Of a stretch of DNA of 64,000 bases, positions 15,985 through 23,736 are shown one piece after another. The notes under the pieces are model-generated. The model saw only the letters and a program-made list of their open reading frames with translations. It was not told the DNA's origin and did not search any database. The position numbers and the translations under genes were made by a program. Every line of letters starts with the position of its first letter. The stretch's first letter is position 1. This DNA comes from SZUA-547 sp963669315. Lineage in GTDB: Bacteria; Pseudomonadota; Alphaproteobacteria; Rhodobacterales; Rhodobacteraceae. The stretch covers positions 1,922,001-1,986,000 of the forward strand of contig OY770021.1 of NCBI GenBank assembly GCA_963669315.1, written 5' to 3'.

Positions 15985-17169
15985 TCAGATCAGCGACTGA
16001 TACCTTTTTAGGCCCTGCTTCAACAGCGCATCGCGGTCCAGCGTGAAATCGCTTTCCATCCACAGCGATTTGGCGTGCTTCAGCGCGGCGCCGATGGCCG
16101 GACCCGGCTCAGCCCCATGGGCCTTCAGATCAGCGGCTGCCAGCGGAAATCTGGCGGTCGCGCCCCGATCGATATCCGCGCGCAGTGTGCTCGGGTCGGG
16201 CGGCGCGGCCATGGCGGCGGCGCGAATCAGCGCGCCTGACAATGCCGCCTCGGCGCCGTGAGTATGGGCGGCTTGCGCGGGGCGAGGCTCCTCCGCCGCC
16301 AGCCGGATGGCTTCAAGCGCGCGCATCTCCGTCTTGGAGAGCCGCAAACGGTCCCGTAGATCCTCTCCGCCCAGCGCGGCGAGCCGTCGGCGCCAGTCAG
16401 GCGGGGTCGCGGTCGCCTCCTCCATCGCGAGAACAGGCGCGAGCGCCGTGGGGATCATCCCCGCCGCCACATGGCGCAGCACGCCGGATTGCGCCATCGC
16501 GGCGACAGACGCCGCCGGGTCCGGGGCGGCCAGAAGCTTGCGCATTTCGGCGCCGATCCTCTCTCGCGCCAACTGGTCGATCCCGTCGGCGAGTTCGGCG
16601 CAGGCCGCCAGCCCGTCCCTATCCATCCCGGTGCGACCGAACCACGCGTGAAAGCGGAAGAACCGCAGGATGCGAAGATAATCCTCGCGAATGCGGTTCT
16701 CGGCATGACCGATGAAGCGCACCCGTCCGGCGTCGAGGTCGTCCAGCCCCTCGCCGGTCGGATCCAGAACCTTTCCGTCGGGATCGGCGTAAAGCGCGTT
16801 CATGGTGAAGTCGCGCCGTTTCGCATCCTCCAGCCAATCGTCGGTGAAGGCGACCACCGCCCGACGGCCGTCGGTCTCCATATCGCGGCGCAGGGTGGTG
16901 ATCTCGAACCCGTGCTTGTCGACGACGCCGGTGACGGTGCCGTGCTCTATTCCCGTGGGAACCGCGCCAAGATGGGCGGCGCGGAGCAGGCGCATGGTCT
17001 CCTCCGGTTCGACGTCGATGGCCAGATCGATGTCGGTCTCGCCGGCTCCCAGAATCGCATTGCGGACGCCGCCGCCGACAAAACGGGGCTTTGCGCCTTT
17101 CTTGGAGAGCGCGCGTATCAACCGAACGATAGCCGGATCGTTCAGCCAGGCGGGTGAGATTCGGGTCAT
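15985..17169 (-). CDS. cca: CCA tRNA nucleotidyltransferase / poly(A) polymerase family
   Basis: This 394-residue class II nucleotidyltransferase adds or repairs the CCA end of tRNAs, or is a closely related poly(A) polymerase. It has GGGVRNAILG, the metal-binding DIDLAID, the RRDFTMNALYADPDG motif, and ENRIREDYLRILRFFRFH. The C-terminal half is helical and diverged, as usual in alphaproteobacteria. The ATG overlaps the stop of the DUF6111 gene (ATGA). CCA-adding and poly(A) activity cannot be told apart from sequence alone. Confidence 0.92.
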   Translation of the reverse strand: MTRISPAWLNDPAIVRLIRALSKKGAKPRFVGGGVRNAILGAGETDIDLAIDVEPEETMRLLRAAHLGAVPTGIEHGTVTGVVDKHGFEITTLRRDMETDGRRAVVAFTDDWLEDAKRRDFTMNALYADPDGKVLDPTGEGLDDLDAGRVRFIGHAENRIREDYLRILRFFRFHAWFGRTGMDRDGLAACAELADGIDQLARERIGAEMRKLLAAPDPAASVAAMAQSGVLRHVAAGMIPTALAPVLAMEEATATPPDWRRRLAALGGEDLRDRLRLSKTEMRALEAIRLAAEEPRPAQAAHTHGAEAALSGALIRAAAMAAPPDPSTLRADIDRGATARFPLAAADLKAHGAEPGPAIGAALKHAKSLWMESDFTLDRDALLKQGLKRYQSLI

Positions 17170-17432
17170 TCGGCGGGCGTCGCCGGGCGCTCAACCTGCG
17201 ACCGGGGGCCGACGGGGGGCTCATAATCCGGCCCGCTTTGGGTGATGATCGCGAAACCGATCACCCCGGCGACGGCGCAGACGATTCCAGCGATGATCAG
17301 GCCGCGCACCGGTGCCTTGTCCACGACACCGCCTTGCAGCGCGGCCTTGCGCCCGCGAACGGAAACGTAAAGCGCATAGACGATGAACGGGATCGCAAAA
17401 AGCAGGATAGCGGTGAGCGCGATGCGCGCCAT
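17166..17432 (-). CDS. DUF6111-like small membrane protein
   Basis: An 88-residue protein with two hydrophobic helices (about residues 5-22, TAILLFAIPFIVYALYVS, and 43-63, GLIIAGIVCAVAGVIGFAII) separated by a basic loop, with a Pro-rich tail. Sequence and position between cca and a Nudix gene fit the alphaproteobacterial DUF6111 family. Its stop overlaps cca by four bases, so translation is coupled. Function unknown. Confidence 0.8.
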   Translation of the reverse strand: MARIALTAILLFAIPFIVYALYVSVRGRKAALQGGVVDKAPVRGLIIAGIVCAVAGVIGFAIITQSGPDYEPPVGPRSQVERPATPAE

Positions 17433-17435
17433 ATG

Positions 17436-18113
17436 TCAGATCTCCTCGGCTCTGAGCGCCAGAACGCGGTCCGACAGCATTTTCAGAACGCCGGCCGTCG
17501 CGCCCCAGATATAATAGCCGTTCCAGGGAATTTCATAGAAATGGCGACGGGCGCCCTGCCATTCCAGCGATCCGATGCGCCGGTTCGCCGGGTTTAGCAT
17601 GAAATCGAGCGGGGCCTCGAACACCTCCGCGACCTCCCCTTCCTCCGGCGTCGCCTCGAAGGCGCTTTCAACCAGCCCCACGAACGGCGCGATGCTGAAA
17701 CCGGTGCCGGTTTTGTAGTGCGGCAGGCATCCCGCGACATCGACGAGTTGTTCGTGCAGGCCGATTTCCTCTCGCGCCTCTCGCAGCGCAGTGGCCAGTG
17801 GGGACGCGTCCTCGGCGTCCACTTTGCCGCCGGGAAATGCGATCTGGCCCGCATGGGATCGAAGTTCGTGCGAGCGTACGGTCAGCACGATCCGAAGCAC
17901 GCCCTCGCGCTCGACGATTGGGCAGAGCACCGCGGCGCGCTGAAAGGTCAGCCCGGTCAGCGGTAGCGTCGGGTTGAGGTCCAGATCGCCGCGCGTCGAT
18001 GAGCCGAAATCGCCGTTCAGCGCCTGCGAGATCTCCTTTCGCGACACGTCGCCCAGCGATCCTGCCTCGACTCCTGATTGCGGTGCGTTCACGCCGTCAC
18101 CCGTCTTTGTCAT
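17436..18113 (-). CDS. CoA pyrophosphatase-type Nudix hydrolase
   Basis: A 225-residue Nudix hydrolase. The Nudix box GGKVDAEDASPLATALREAR continues into EEIGL and is intact. Ahead of it, LTVRSHELRSHAGQIAFPGG matches the UPF0035 motif of the CoA-pyrophosphatase subgroup, which splits CoA or acyl-CoA into phosphopantetheine and 3',5'-ADP. I prefer the ATG at 18113; an ATG at 18125 is possible. Either overlaps the end of the DUF1285 gene, and the DUF6111 gene begins four bases after its stop. The substrate is inferred from the motif. Confidence 0.9.
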   Translation of the reverse strand: MTKTGDGVNAPQSGVEAGSLGDVSRKEISQALNGDFGSSTRGDLDLNPTLPLTGLTFQRAAVLCPIVEREGVLRIVLTVRSHELRSHAGQIAFPGGKVDAEDASPLATALREAREEIGLHEQLVDVAGCLPHYKTGTGFSIAPFVGLVESAFEATPEEGEVAEVFEAPLDFMLNPANRRIGSLEWQGARRHFYEIPWNGYYIWGATAGVLKMLSDRVLALRAEEI

Positions 18114-18786
18114 CCGGTAGTTCATCTGAAGGAATAAATGGGAAGAAAACGCCGCCTGACCAGAGGCCGAACCAGCGCGCGCCCTCGAATTCCGCATGTT
18201 CGCTGATTTCCACGAGCCTGTAAAAGGTCTTGCGATCGATCAGCGCTTCCAACCGCGCGCGAATATGGATATAGGGCGTCGGCTCTCCCGTCTCAGGGTC
18301 GCGGGTCACGCGGATCGGGTGGTCCGGCCCTGCGACGGCCTCATCGCCGATATTGGTGACGAAGGTCAGGGTCTGGTCGCCCCCGGCGCCCTCGATACGC
18401 GCATCCACCGCCACGAAGGGCGCGTCGTCGACGGTGATCCCGACTTTCTCGACCGGGGTGACGAGATAGTGCTTCCCGTCCTCGTCGTGTCGCAGAACGG
18501 AAGCGAACAGCTTGACCAGCGGCAAGCGCCCGATGGGGGTTCCCAGATAGAACCAGGTGCCGTCCCGCGCGATCCGCATATCCAGATCGCCACAAAAGGG
18601 CGGGTTCCACAAATGCACCGGCGGCAGACCTTTTTCGCCCGCCTTGCGCGCGGCGTTGGCGATGGTATCGGCCGAAGGCGCCGGTCCTTTTTTCGATTTC
18701 GCCTCCGAATCGTTCAACTTTTCGCTTTCAATCGGGACATGCGATGGACAGGCGGGCTTCCGGCTGCAACTTTGGTTGTGACGCAA
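18097..18786 (-). CDS. DUF1285 family protein
   Basis: A protein of up to 229 residues with DUF1285 features: PPVHLWNPPFCGDLDMRIAR, DGTWFYLGTPIGR, LVKLFASVLRHDEDG and LVTPVEKVGI. No membrane segment or signal is visible. The start is uncertain: there is no in-frame ATG before the domain, and the candidates are TTG at 18786 or TTG at 18717. It begins the minus-strand group DUF1285-Nudix-DUF6111-cca and is divergent from moxR. Molecular function is unknown. Confidence 0.85.
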   Translation of the reverse strand: MRHNQSCSRKPACPSHVPIESEKLNDSEAKSKKGPAPSADTIANAARKAGEKGLPPVHLWNPPFCGDLDMRIARDGTWFYLGTPIGRLPLVKLFASVLRHDEDGKHYLVTPVEKVGITVDDAPFVAVDARIEGAGGDQTLTFVTNIGDEAVAGPDHPIRVTRDPETGEPTPYIHIRARLEALIDRKTFYRLVEISEHAEFEGARWFGLWSGGVFFPFIPSDELPDDKDG

Positions 18787-18889
18787 CTCTAGTGACCGAA
18801 TATGCGCGCCGCCACCTTCCGATCGCTCGAATTCATCGTTTGCGCGATTAAATCAGTACAAAGCGGCTACACCCCGAATGGAGGGCTCT

Positions 18890-19942
18890 ATGAGCAGCGA
18901 AACCCCGGAAAACGCATCGCCAGCCGCGGACGAAGGCGCTGCGGTTCTGGCCGAGATCGAGGCGACCGGCGTCAAGCTTCGCCGGGCGCAGGACGAGATC
19001 GCCAAGCGAATCATCGGGCAGGAGGCGGTCATCGACCTGACGCTGTCCGCAATTCTCTCGGGCGGGCATGTGCTGGTGGTCGGCGCGCCGGGTCTCGCCA
19101 AGACGCGGCTGGTGGAGACGCTGGGGCTGGTGCTGGGCCTCGATTCAAACCGGGTGCAGTTCACTCCGGATCTGATGCCGGCGGATATCCTGGGCGCCGA
19201 GGTGCTGGAGGAGGGCCAGGACGGGCGCCGCGATTTCCGCTTCATCGAGGGGCCTGTGTTCTGCCAGCTGCTGATGGCGGACGAGATCAACCGCGCTTCG
19301 CCGCGCACGCAATCGGCGCTGTTGCAGGCGATGCAGGAAAAACACGTCACCGTGGCGGGCCAAAGGCGCGATCTGACGCCGCCCTTCCATGTGCTGGCGA
19401 CGCAGAATCCGATCGAGCAGGAGGGGACCTATCCGTTGCCAGAAGCGCAGCTCGACCGGTTCCTGCTGCAAGTCGATATAGGATATCCGACGGTCGACGC
19501 CGAGCGCGCGATCGTGCTGGCGACAACCGGCGTTGAGGACGCGGAGGCGAACCAGGTGTTCGACGCCGCCGGGCTGATAGCGGCGCAAAAGCTGGTGCGC
19601 CGGATGCCGGTCAGCGAGAGCGTGGTCAGCGCGATCCTCAACCTCGTCCGCTCTGGTCGGCCCGGAGAGGACGGCGCCACAGACGACGTGAACCGGCAGG
19701 TGGCGTGGGGGCCGGGCCCGCGCGCTGCGCAGGCGCTGATGCTTGCGGTGCGCGCCAAGGCGCTGCTTGAGGGGCGGCTCGCGCCCTCTGTGGCGGATGT
19801 TTCGGCGCTGGCGCGGCCCGCGCTGAAGCACCGCATGGCGCTGACCTTCGCGGCGAAGGCCGAAGGCGCGCGGCTTGAGGAGCTGGTCGACGATCTGGTC
19901 GGCCGTGCCTGCGATGGCGGCCGCGCGAAGGAAGCGGTTTAG
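18890..19942 (+). CDS. MoxR-family AAA+ ATPase
   Basis: A 350-residue cytoplasmic AAA+ ATPase of the MoxR group, chaperone-like proteins that often act on partners with von Willebrand A or DUF58 domains. Walker A is GAPGLAKT, Walker B LLMADEINRAS, sensor 1 VLATQNPIEQEGTYPLPEAQ, followed by LDRF. The C-terminal lid domain follows. I use the ATG at 18890 because GGAGGG lies four bases upstream; an ATG four codons earlier lacks a ribosome site. It starts a same-strand run with DUF58, DUF4159 and an amidotransferase-like protein, suggesting one complex. Confidence 0.93.
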   Translation: MSSETPENASPAADEGAAVLAEIEATGVKLRRAQDEIAKRIIGQEAVIDLTLSAILSGGHVLVVGAPGLAKTRLVETLGLVLGLDSNRVQFTPDLMPADILGAEVLEEGQDGRRDFRFIEGPVFCQLLMADEINRASPRTQSALLQAMQEKHVTVAGQRRDLTPPFHVLATQNPIEQEGTYPLPEAQLDRFLLQVDIGYPTVDAERAIVLATTGVEDAEANQVFDAAGLIAAQKLVRRMPVSESVVSAILNLVRSGRPGEDGATDDVNRQVAWGPGPRAAQALMLAVRAKALLEGRLAPSVADVSALARPALKHRMALTFAAKAEGARLEELVDDLVGRACDGGRAKEAV

Positions 19943-19965
19943 GATCCCGGAGATCCGGGGAGAGG

Positions 19966-20901
19966 ATGGCGATGGCCGAAATGGTCGAAGCGGAACAGGG
20001 GCAAGCCGGATGGCTGCGCCGGGACGCGGAGCGCATATCCGGCGCGCTGCCGCCGCTTCTGGCGGAGGCTGAACGTCTGGCCGCTTCGGTGGTTCAGGGC
20101 GTCCATGGCCGTCGGCTGCCGGGGATGGGAGAAACATTCTGGCAGTATCGAAAGGCCTCGCCCGGCGATCCCATGACCGCGATCGACTGGCGCCGCTCGG
20201 CCCGGTCCGACAAGCTCTATATCCGCGAGATGGAGTGGGAGGCCGCGCAAACCGTCTGGTTGTGGGTCGATGACGCCAAATCGATGGACTACCGGTCGGA
20301 AGACGCCGCCCGCTCCAAGCGGGATCGCGCCGCATTGCTTGCTCTGGCGCTGGGCGTGCTGCTGATCCGGGGTGGAGAGCGGGTCTCTCTGGTCGGGACC
20401 GACGCCGAACGCCCAATGGGCGGAGAATCTCAGCTTCGGCGGATGAGCGCGGCACTCAGCGCGGACCCGGACCCGAATGATGCGTCCCGGCCCGACTATG
20501 GCGGCGCGCCCCGGGTGCGGTATGCGCGCGGCGGCCGGGCGGTGTTCTTCTCTGATTTCATGGGGCCGCGCGATACCGTGTTCGACGCGCTCAGATACGC
20601 GGCCGATTCCGGCGTTTCAGGCGCATTCGTGCAGACCATGGATCCGTGGGAGGAGGCCTTCCCCTTCGATGGCCGTCTGGTTTTCGAAAGCATGGGCGGC
20701 GGCGTCGAGTTCGAAACCCAGCGCGCAGCCGCTTTGAAAAGCGCGTATCAGGACCGGCTGATCGAACGGCGCGCGGCGCTTGGCGACATGGCGCGGCGCG
20801 CGAACTGGCGCAGGCTGACCCATCATACCAACGAAAGCCCGCGCAAGGCGCTGCTGTGGCTATACGCGGCGATTGGCGGCCGGTCCGCCCGGCAGTGGTG
20901 A
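19966..20901 (+). CDS. DUF58 domain protein
   Basis: A 311-residue protein with the DUF58 core: GRRLPGMGETFWQYR, then SPGDPMTAIDWRRSARSDKL, then a von Willebrand A-like strand with VWLWVDDAKSMDYRSED. DUF58 proteins pair with MoxR ATPases in many bacteria. There is no transmembrane helix, so it is probably cytoplasmic or peripheral. The start could be ATG 19966 or 19972; the second has better spacing from GGGGAG. Its TGA precedes the next ATG by four bases. The client process is unknown. Confidence 0.9.
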   Translation: MAMAEMVEAEQGQAGWLRRDAERISGALPPLLAEAERLAASVVQGVHGRRLPGMGETFWQYRKASPGDPMTAIDWRRSARSDKLYIREMEWEAAQTVWLWVDDAKSMDYRSEDAARSKRDRAALLALALGVLLIRGGERVSLVGTDAERPMGGESQLRRMSAALSADPDPNDASRPDYGGAPRVRYARGGRAVFFSDFMGPRDTVFDALRYAADSGVSGAFVQTMDPWEEAFPFDGRLVFESMGGGVEFETQRAAALKSAYQDRLIERRAALGDMARRANWRRLTHHTNESPRKALLWLYAAIGGRSARQW

Positions 20902-20905
20902 GAAC

Positions 20906-23734
20906 ATGGCGAGTTTCGGTCCCCTCGCATTCCTGAATCCGTGGCTGCTGACCGCGCTGATCGCCCTGCCGATCCTTTGGTGGCTGCTGCGGGCGATTCC
21001 GCCCCGTCCGCGGCGAGAGCAGTTTCCCGGCGTTCGACTGTTGCTGGGTCTGGTGGACGCGGAGCGCACGCCGGACCGCACGCCCTGGTGGCTGATGGCG
21101 CTGCGGTGCCTTCTGACGGCGGCCGTTATTCTGGCTTTCGCCGATCCGGTCCTCAATCCGACCGCGCGTCTCAGCGGGCAGGGGCCGGTGCTTCTGCTTA
21201 TGGATGGCGGCTGGGCCAGTGCGCCGGACTGGGCGGATCGGCGGGCCTCCGGGCTTGGCGCGTTGGCGCAGGCGGAGCGGGCCGAGCGCCCGGTGGCGTT
21301 TCACGTTCTCGCCGACCCGGTCGGGCCGGAATTTCGTCTCGACCCGCGCCCCGCCGCAGAATGGCGCGGTCGTATCGAGCGCATGACGCCCCGACCATGG
21401 GCACCGGACCGCACCGGGTTCGCGGACTGGCTTGGCGGAAACAAAGCGGAATTCGGAGAGGCGATCTGGCTGCACGACGGGCTGGCGCATGGCGGCGAGG
21501 ATGGCGCGGGCGCGCTCGCCGAGGCGCTGCTGGCGCATGGGCCGCTTGAGATGACCGGCCCTGCTGAGACCGCGATCGCGCTGGTTCCGCCTGTGCTGCG
21601 AGATGGCGCGCTTCAGGTGACGGCGCTCCGCCGAGACGGGGCTTCTGCTCCTGAGGTGGCGCAGGTCGCGGCCTATGGCGCGGAAGAGGGCGAGCCCGAG
21701 CGCCGGCTGGCCGCCGTAGAATTGCGCTTCGCCCCTGGCGCGGCGCGCGGGGAGGGCGCGCTGGACCTGCCAATGGAGCTGACGCGGCGCATTTCTCGGC
21801 TGGAGATCGATGGCGGCGGCTCTGCCGCCTCCGTGGCGCTGGCGGACGACTCGATTCGGCGTTTGCGCGTGGGGTTGGTCTCGGCCGAGACCGACCGCGC
21901 CGACCGGCCGCTTCTCTCAAGCCTGCATTATCTCAGAAAAGCGCTCGCGCCCCATGCGGCGCTGACTGAGGGCGTGATCGTCGATTTGGTTCAGATGGGC
22001 GCCGATGCAATCATCCTGGCGGATGTAGCGGTGTTGACCTCTGAGGAAAGCGCCGCGCTGACAACCTGGGTGGAGGACGGCGGACGCCTGATCCGCTTCG
22101 CCGGGCCGACGCTGGCGGCCGCCACGCTGGATGATGAGTTTCAGGGCGGGTTGGCGCTGGACGATCCGTTGCTGCCCGTGCGTATTCGCCCCGGCGGGCG
22201 CGATATAGGCGGCGCATTGGCCTGGAGCCAGCCTCGGGGGTTGCGCGCCTTCGCTGAGGATAGTCCGTTTCGTGGACTGACTCCGCCCGCCGAAGTCTCG
22301 ATCACGCGACAGGTTCTGGCTGAGCCGGACGCGGAACTGCCCAAGAAAACCTGGGCGGCGCTGACCGACGGCACGCCTCTGGTCACCGCCGATGCGCGCG
22401 GCGCCGGGGTCATCGTGCTGTTTCACGTCACCGCCAACGCCGAGTGGTCCTCTTTGCCGATATCGGGACTGTTTGTCACGATGATGGAGCGGATCGTCAC
22501 CGGGTCAGCGGGTTTCGGCGATGCGGGGGTGCCTGAAGATTTGCGCGACAGCGAATGGCGGTTGGCGCGGGCGGTGGACGGGTTTGGCGCGATCCAGCCC
22601 GCGCCCGACCCGGCGCCCATCGCCGCTGGCGCGCGGCTGGCGGATTTACCTCCTGGCCCGGATGCGCCGCCCGGCTTGTGGACCACTGAGGGCGCAGGCG
22701 CCGCCATCGGGATCATCGACGCCGATTCAAACTTGCGAGGAATCGCTCCCGCCCCGTCTAGCGCATCGACAGGTGTGCTGGGCCAAACGGCCGAGACGGC
22801 GCTAAAGGCGCCGCTTCTGGCGCTGGCGGCGATCCTTTTGGCGCTGGACGGCGTCGCGGCGCTGGCCGCCGCGGGCCGTCTGAGACGCCGCCGGGCGCAT
22901 GCCCCTGCGCCATTGTCTGTTGCTTTGCTGGCGGGCGCGGCGGCGCTGGCGCTTCTGACACCGCCGGAGTCGCGCGCGCAGGCCTTGGATGAGGACGCCG
23001 AGGCGATCTATGCCGCCAGCGAGACGGTCCTGGCCTATGTGGTGACCGGCGACGCAAAGACCGACCGGATGAGCCGCGCGGGCCTGTCGGGCCTTTCGGC
23101 CATACTGACAAGCCGAACGGCTGTGGAACCAGCGGTTCCCGTCGGCGTCAATCTGGAAACGGCCGAGTTGTCGCTCTATCCAATGCTCTACTGGCCGATG
23201 ACCGAGGCGCAGCCGACCCCGTCGGGAGAGGCCGCCGCCAGGTTGAACGCCTATATGCGCACTGGCGGCATGATCGTGATCGACACGCGCGACCGAAATA
23301 TGGGAAGCGACGGCCCCGGAAGGCGTGCGCTCCGGCGTCTGGTAGCGGACCTCAACTTGCCGCCGCTTGCGCCGGTCGGGGAAAGCCATGTTCTGACCCG
23401 CGCTTTCTATCTGCTGCAGGATTTCCCCGGCCGTTGGAGGGGGGGCGCAGTCTGGGTGGAGGCGCCGCCGCCGCCGGATGCGCTGGGTCGGCCGCAGCGT
23501 CCGTTCAGCGCGACGACGGACGGGGTGTCCCCGGTGGTGATAGGCGACGCAGACTGGGCGGCCGCCTGGGCGACGGATGAGAATGGCCGATTTCTGGCGC
23601 AAGTCGGGCGCGGACCCCGCCAGCGCGAAATGGCGTTCCGGTTCGGCGTCAATCTGGTGATGTATGTGCTGACTGGCAACTACAAGGCCGATCAGGTGCA
23701 TGTGCCCGCCTTGCTTGAGCGGTTGGGGAACTGA
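20906..23734 (+). CDS. BatA-like/DUF4159 large membrane protein
   Basis: A 942-residue protein. The N-terminus is BatA-like, with two membrane helices (about residues 8-30, LNPWLLTALIALPILWWLL, and 57-75, MALRCLLTAAVILAFADPV). A long periplasmic part includes a degenerate vWA-like start (PVLLLMDGGWA) and an amidotransferase-like segment (TTWVEDGGRLIRFAGP). Hydrophobic helices follow near 632-655 and 670-685, and a DUF4159 domain occupies about 698-942 (LYPMLYWPMTEAQP, YMRTGGMIVIDTRD). It is adjacent to DUF58 and two bases before the next gene. Function unknown; a scaffold for the MoxR/DUF58 pair is inferred. Confidence 0.88.
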   Translation: MASFGPLAFLNPWLLTALIALPILWWLLRAIPPRPRREQFPGVRLLLGLVDAERTPDRTPWWLMALRCLLTAAVILAFADPVLNPTARLSGQGPVLLLMDGGWASAPDWADRRASGLGALAQAERAERPVAFHVLADPVGPEFRLDPRPAAEWRGRIERMTPRPWAPDRTGFADWLGGNKAEFGEAIWLHDGLAHGGEDGAGALAEALLAHGPLEMTGPAETAIALVPPVLRDGALQVTALRRDGASAPEVAQVAAYGAEEGEPERRLAAVELRFAPGAARGEGALDLPMELTRRISRLEIDGGGSAASVALADDSIRRLRVGLVSAETDRADRPLLSSLHYLRKALAPHAALTEGVIVDLVQMGADAIILADVAVLTSEESAALTTWVEDGGRLIRFAGPTLAAATLDDEFQGGLALDDPLLPVRIRPGGRDIGGALAWSQPRGLRAFAEDSPFRGLTPPAEVSITRQVLAEPDAELPKKTWAALTDGTPLVTADARGAGVIVLFHVTANAEWSSLPISGLFVTMMERIVTGSAGFGDAGVPEDLRDSEWRLARAVDGFGAIQPAPDPAPIAAGARLADLPPGPDAPPGLWTTEGAGAAIGIIDADSNLRGIAPAPSSASTGVLGQTAETALKAPLLALAAILLALDGVAALAAAGRLRRRRAHAPAPLSVALLAGAAALALLTPPESRAQALDEDAEAIYAASETVLAYVVTGDAKTDRMSRAGLSGLSAILTSRTAVEPAVPVGVNLETAELSLYPMLYWPMTEAQPTPSGEAAARLNAYMRTGGMIVIDTRDRNMGSDGPGRRALRRLVADLNLPPLAPVGESHVLTRAFYLLQDFPGRWRGGAVWVEAPPPPDALGRPQRPFSATTDGVSPVVIGDADWAAAWATDENGRFLAQVGRGPRQREMAFRFGVNLVMYVLTGNYKADQVHVPALLERLGN

Positions 23735-23736
23735 CG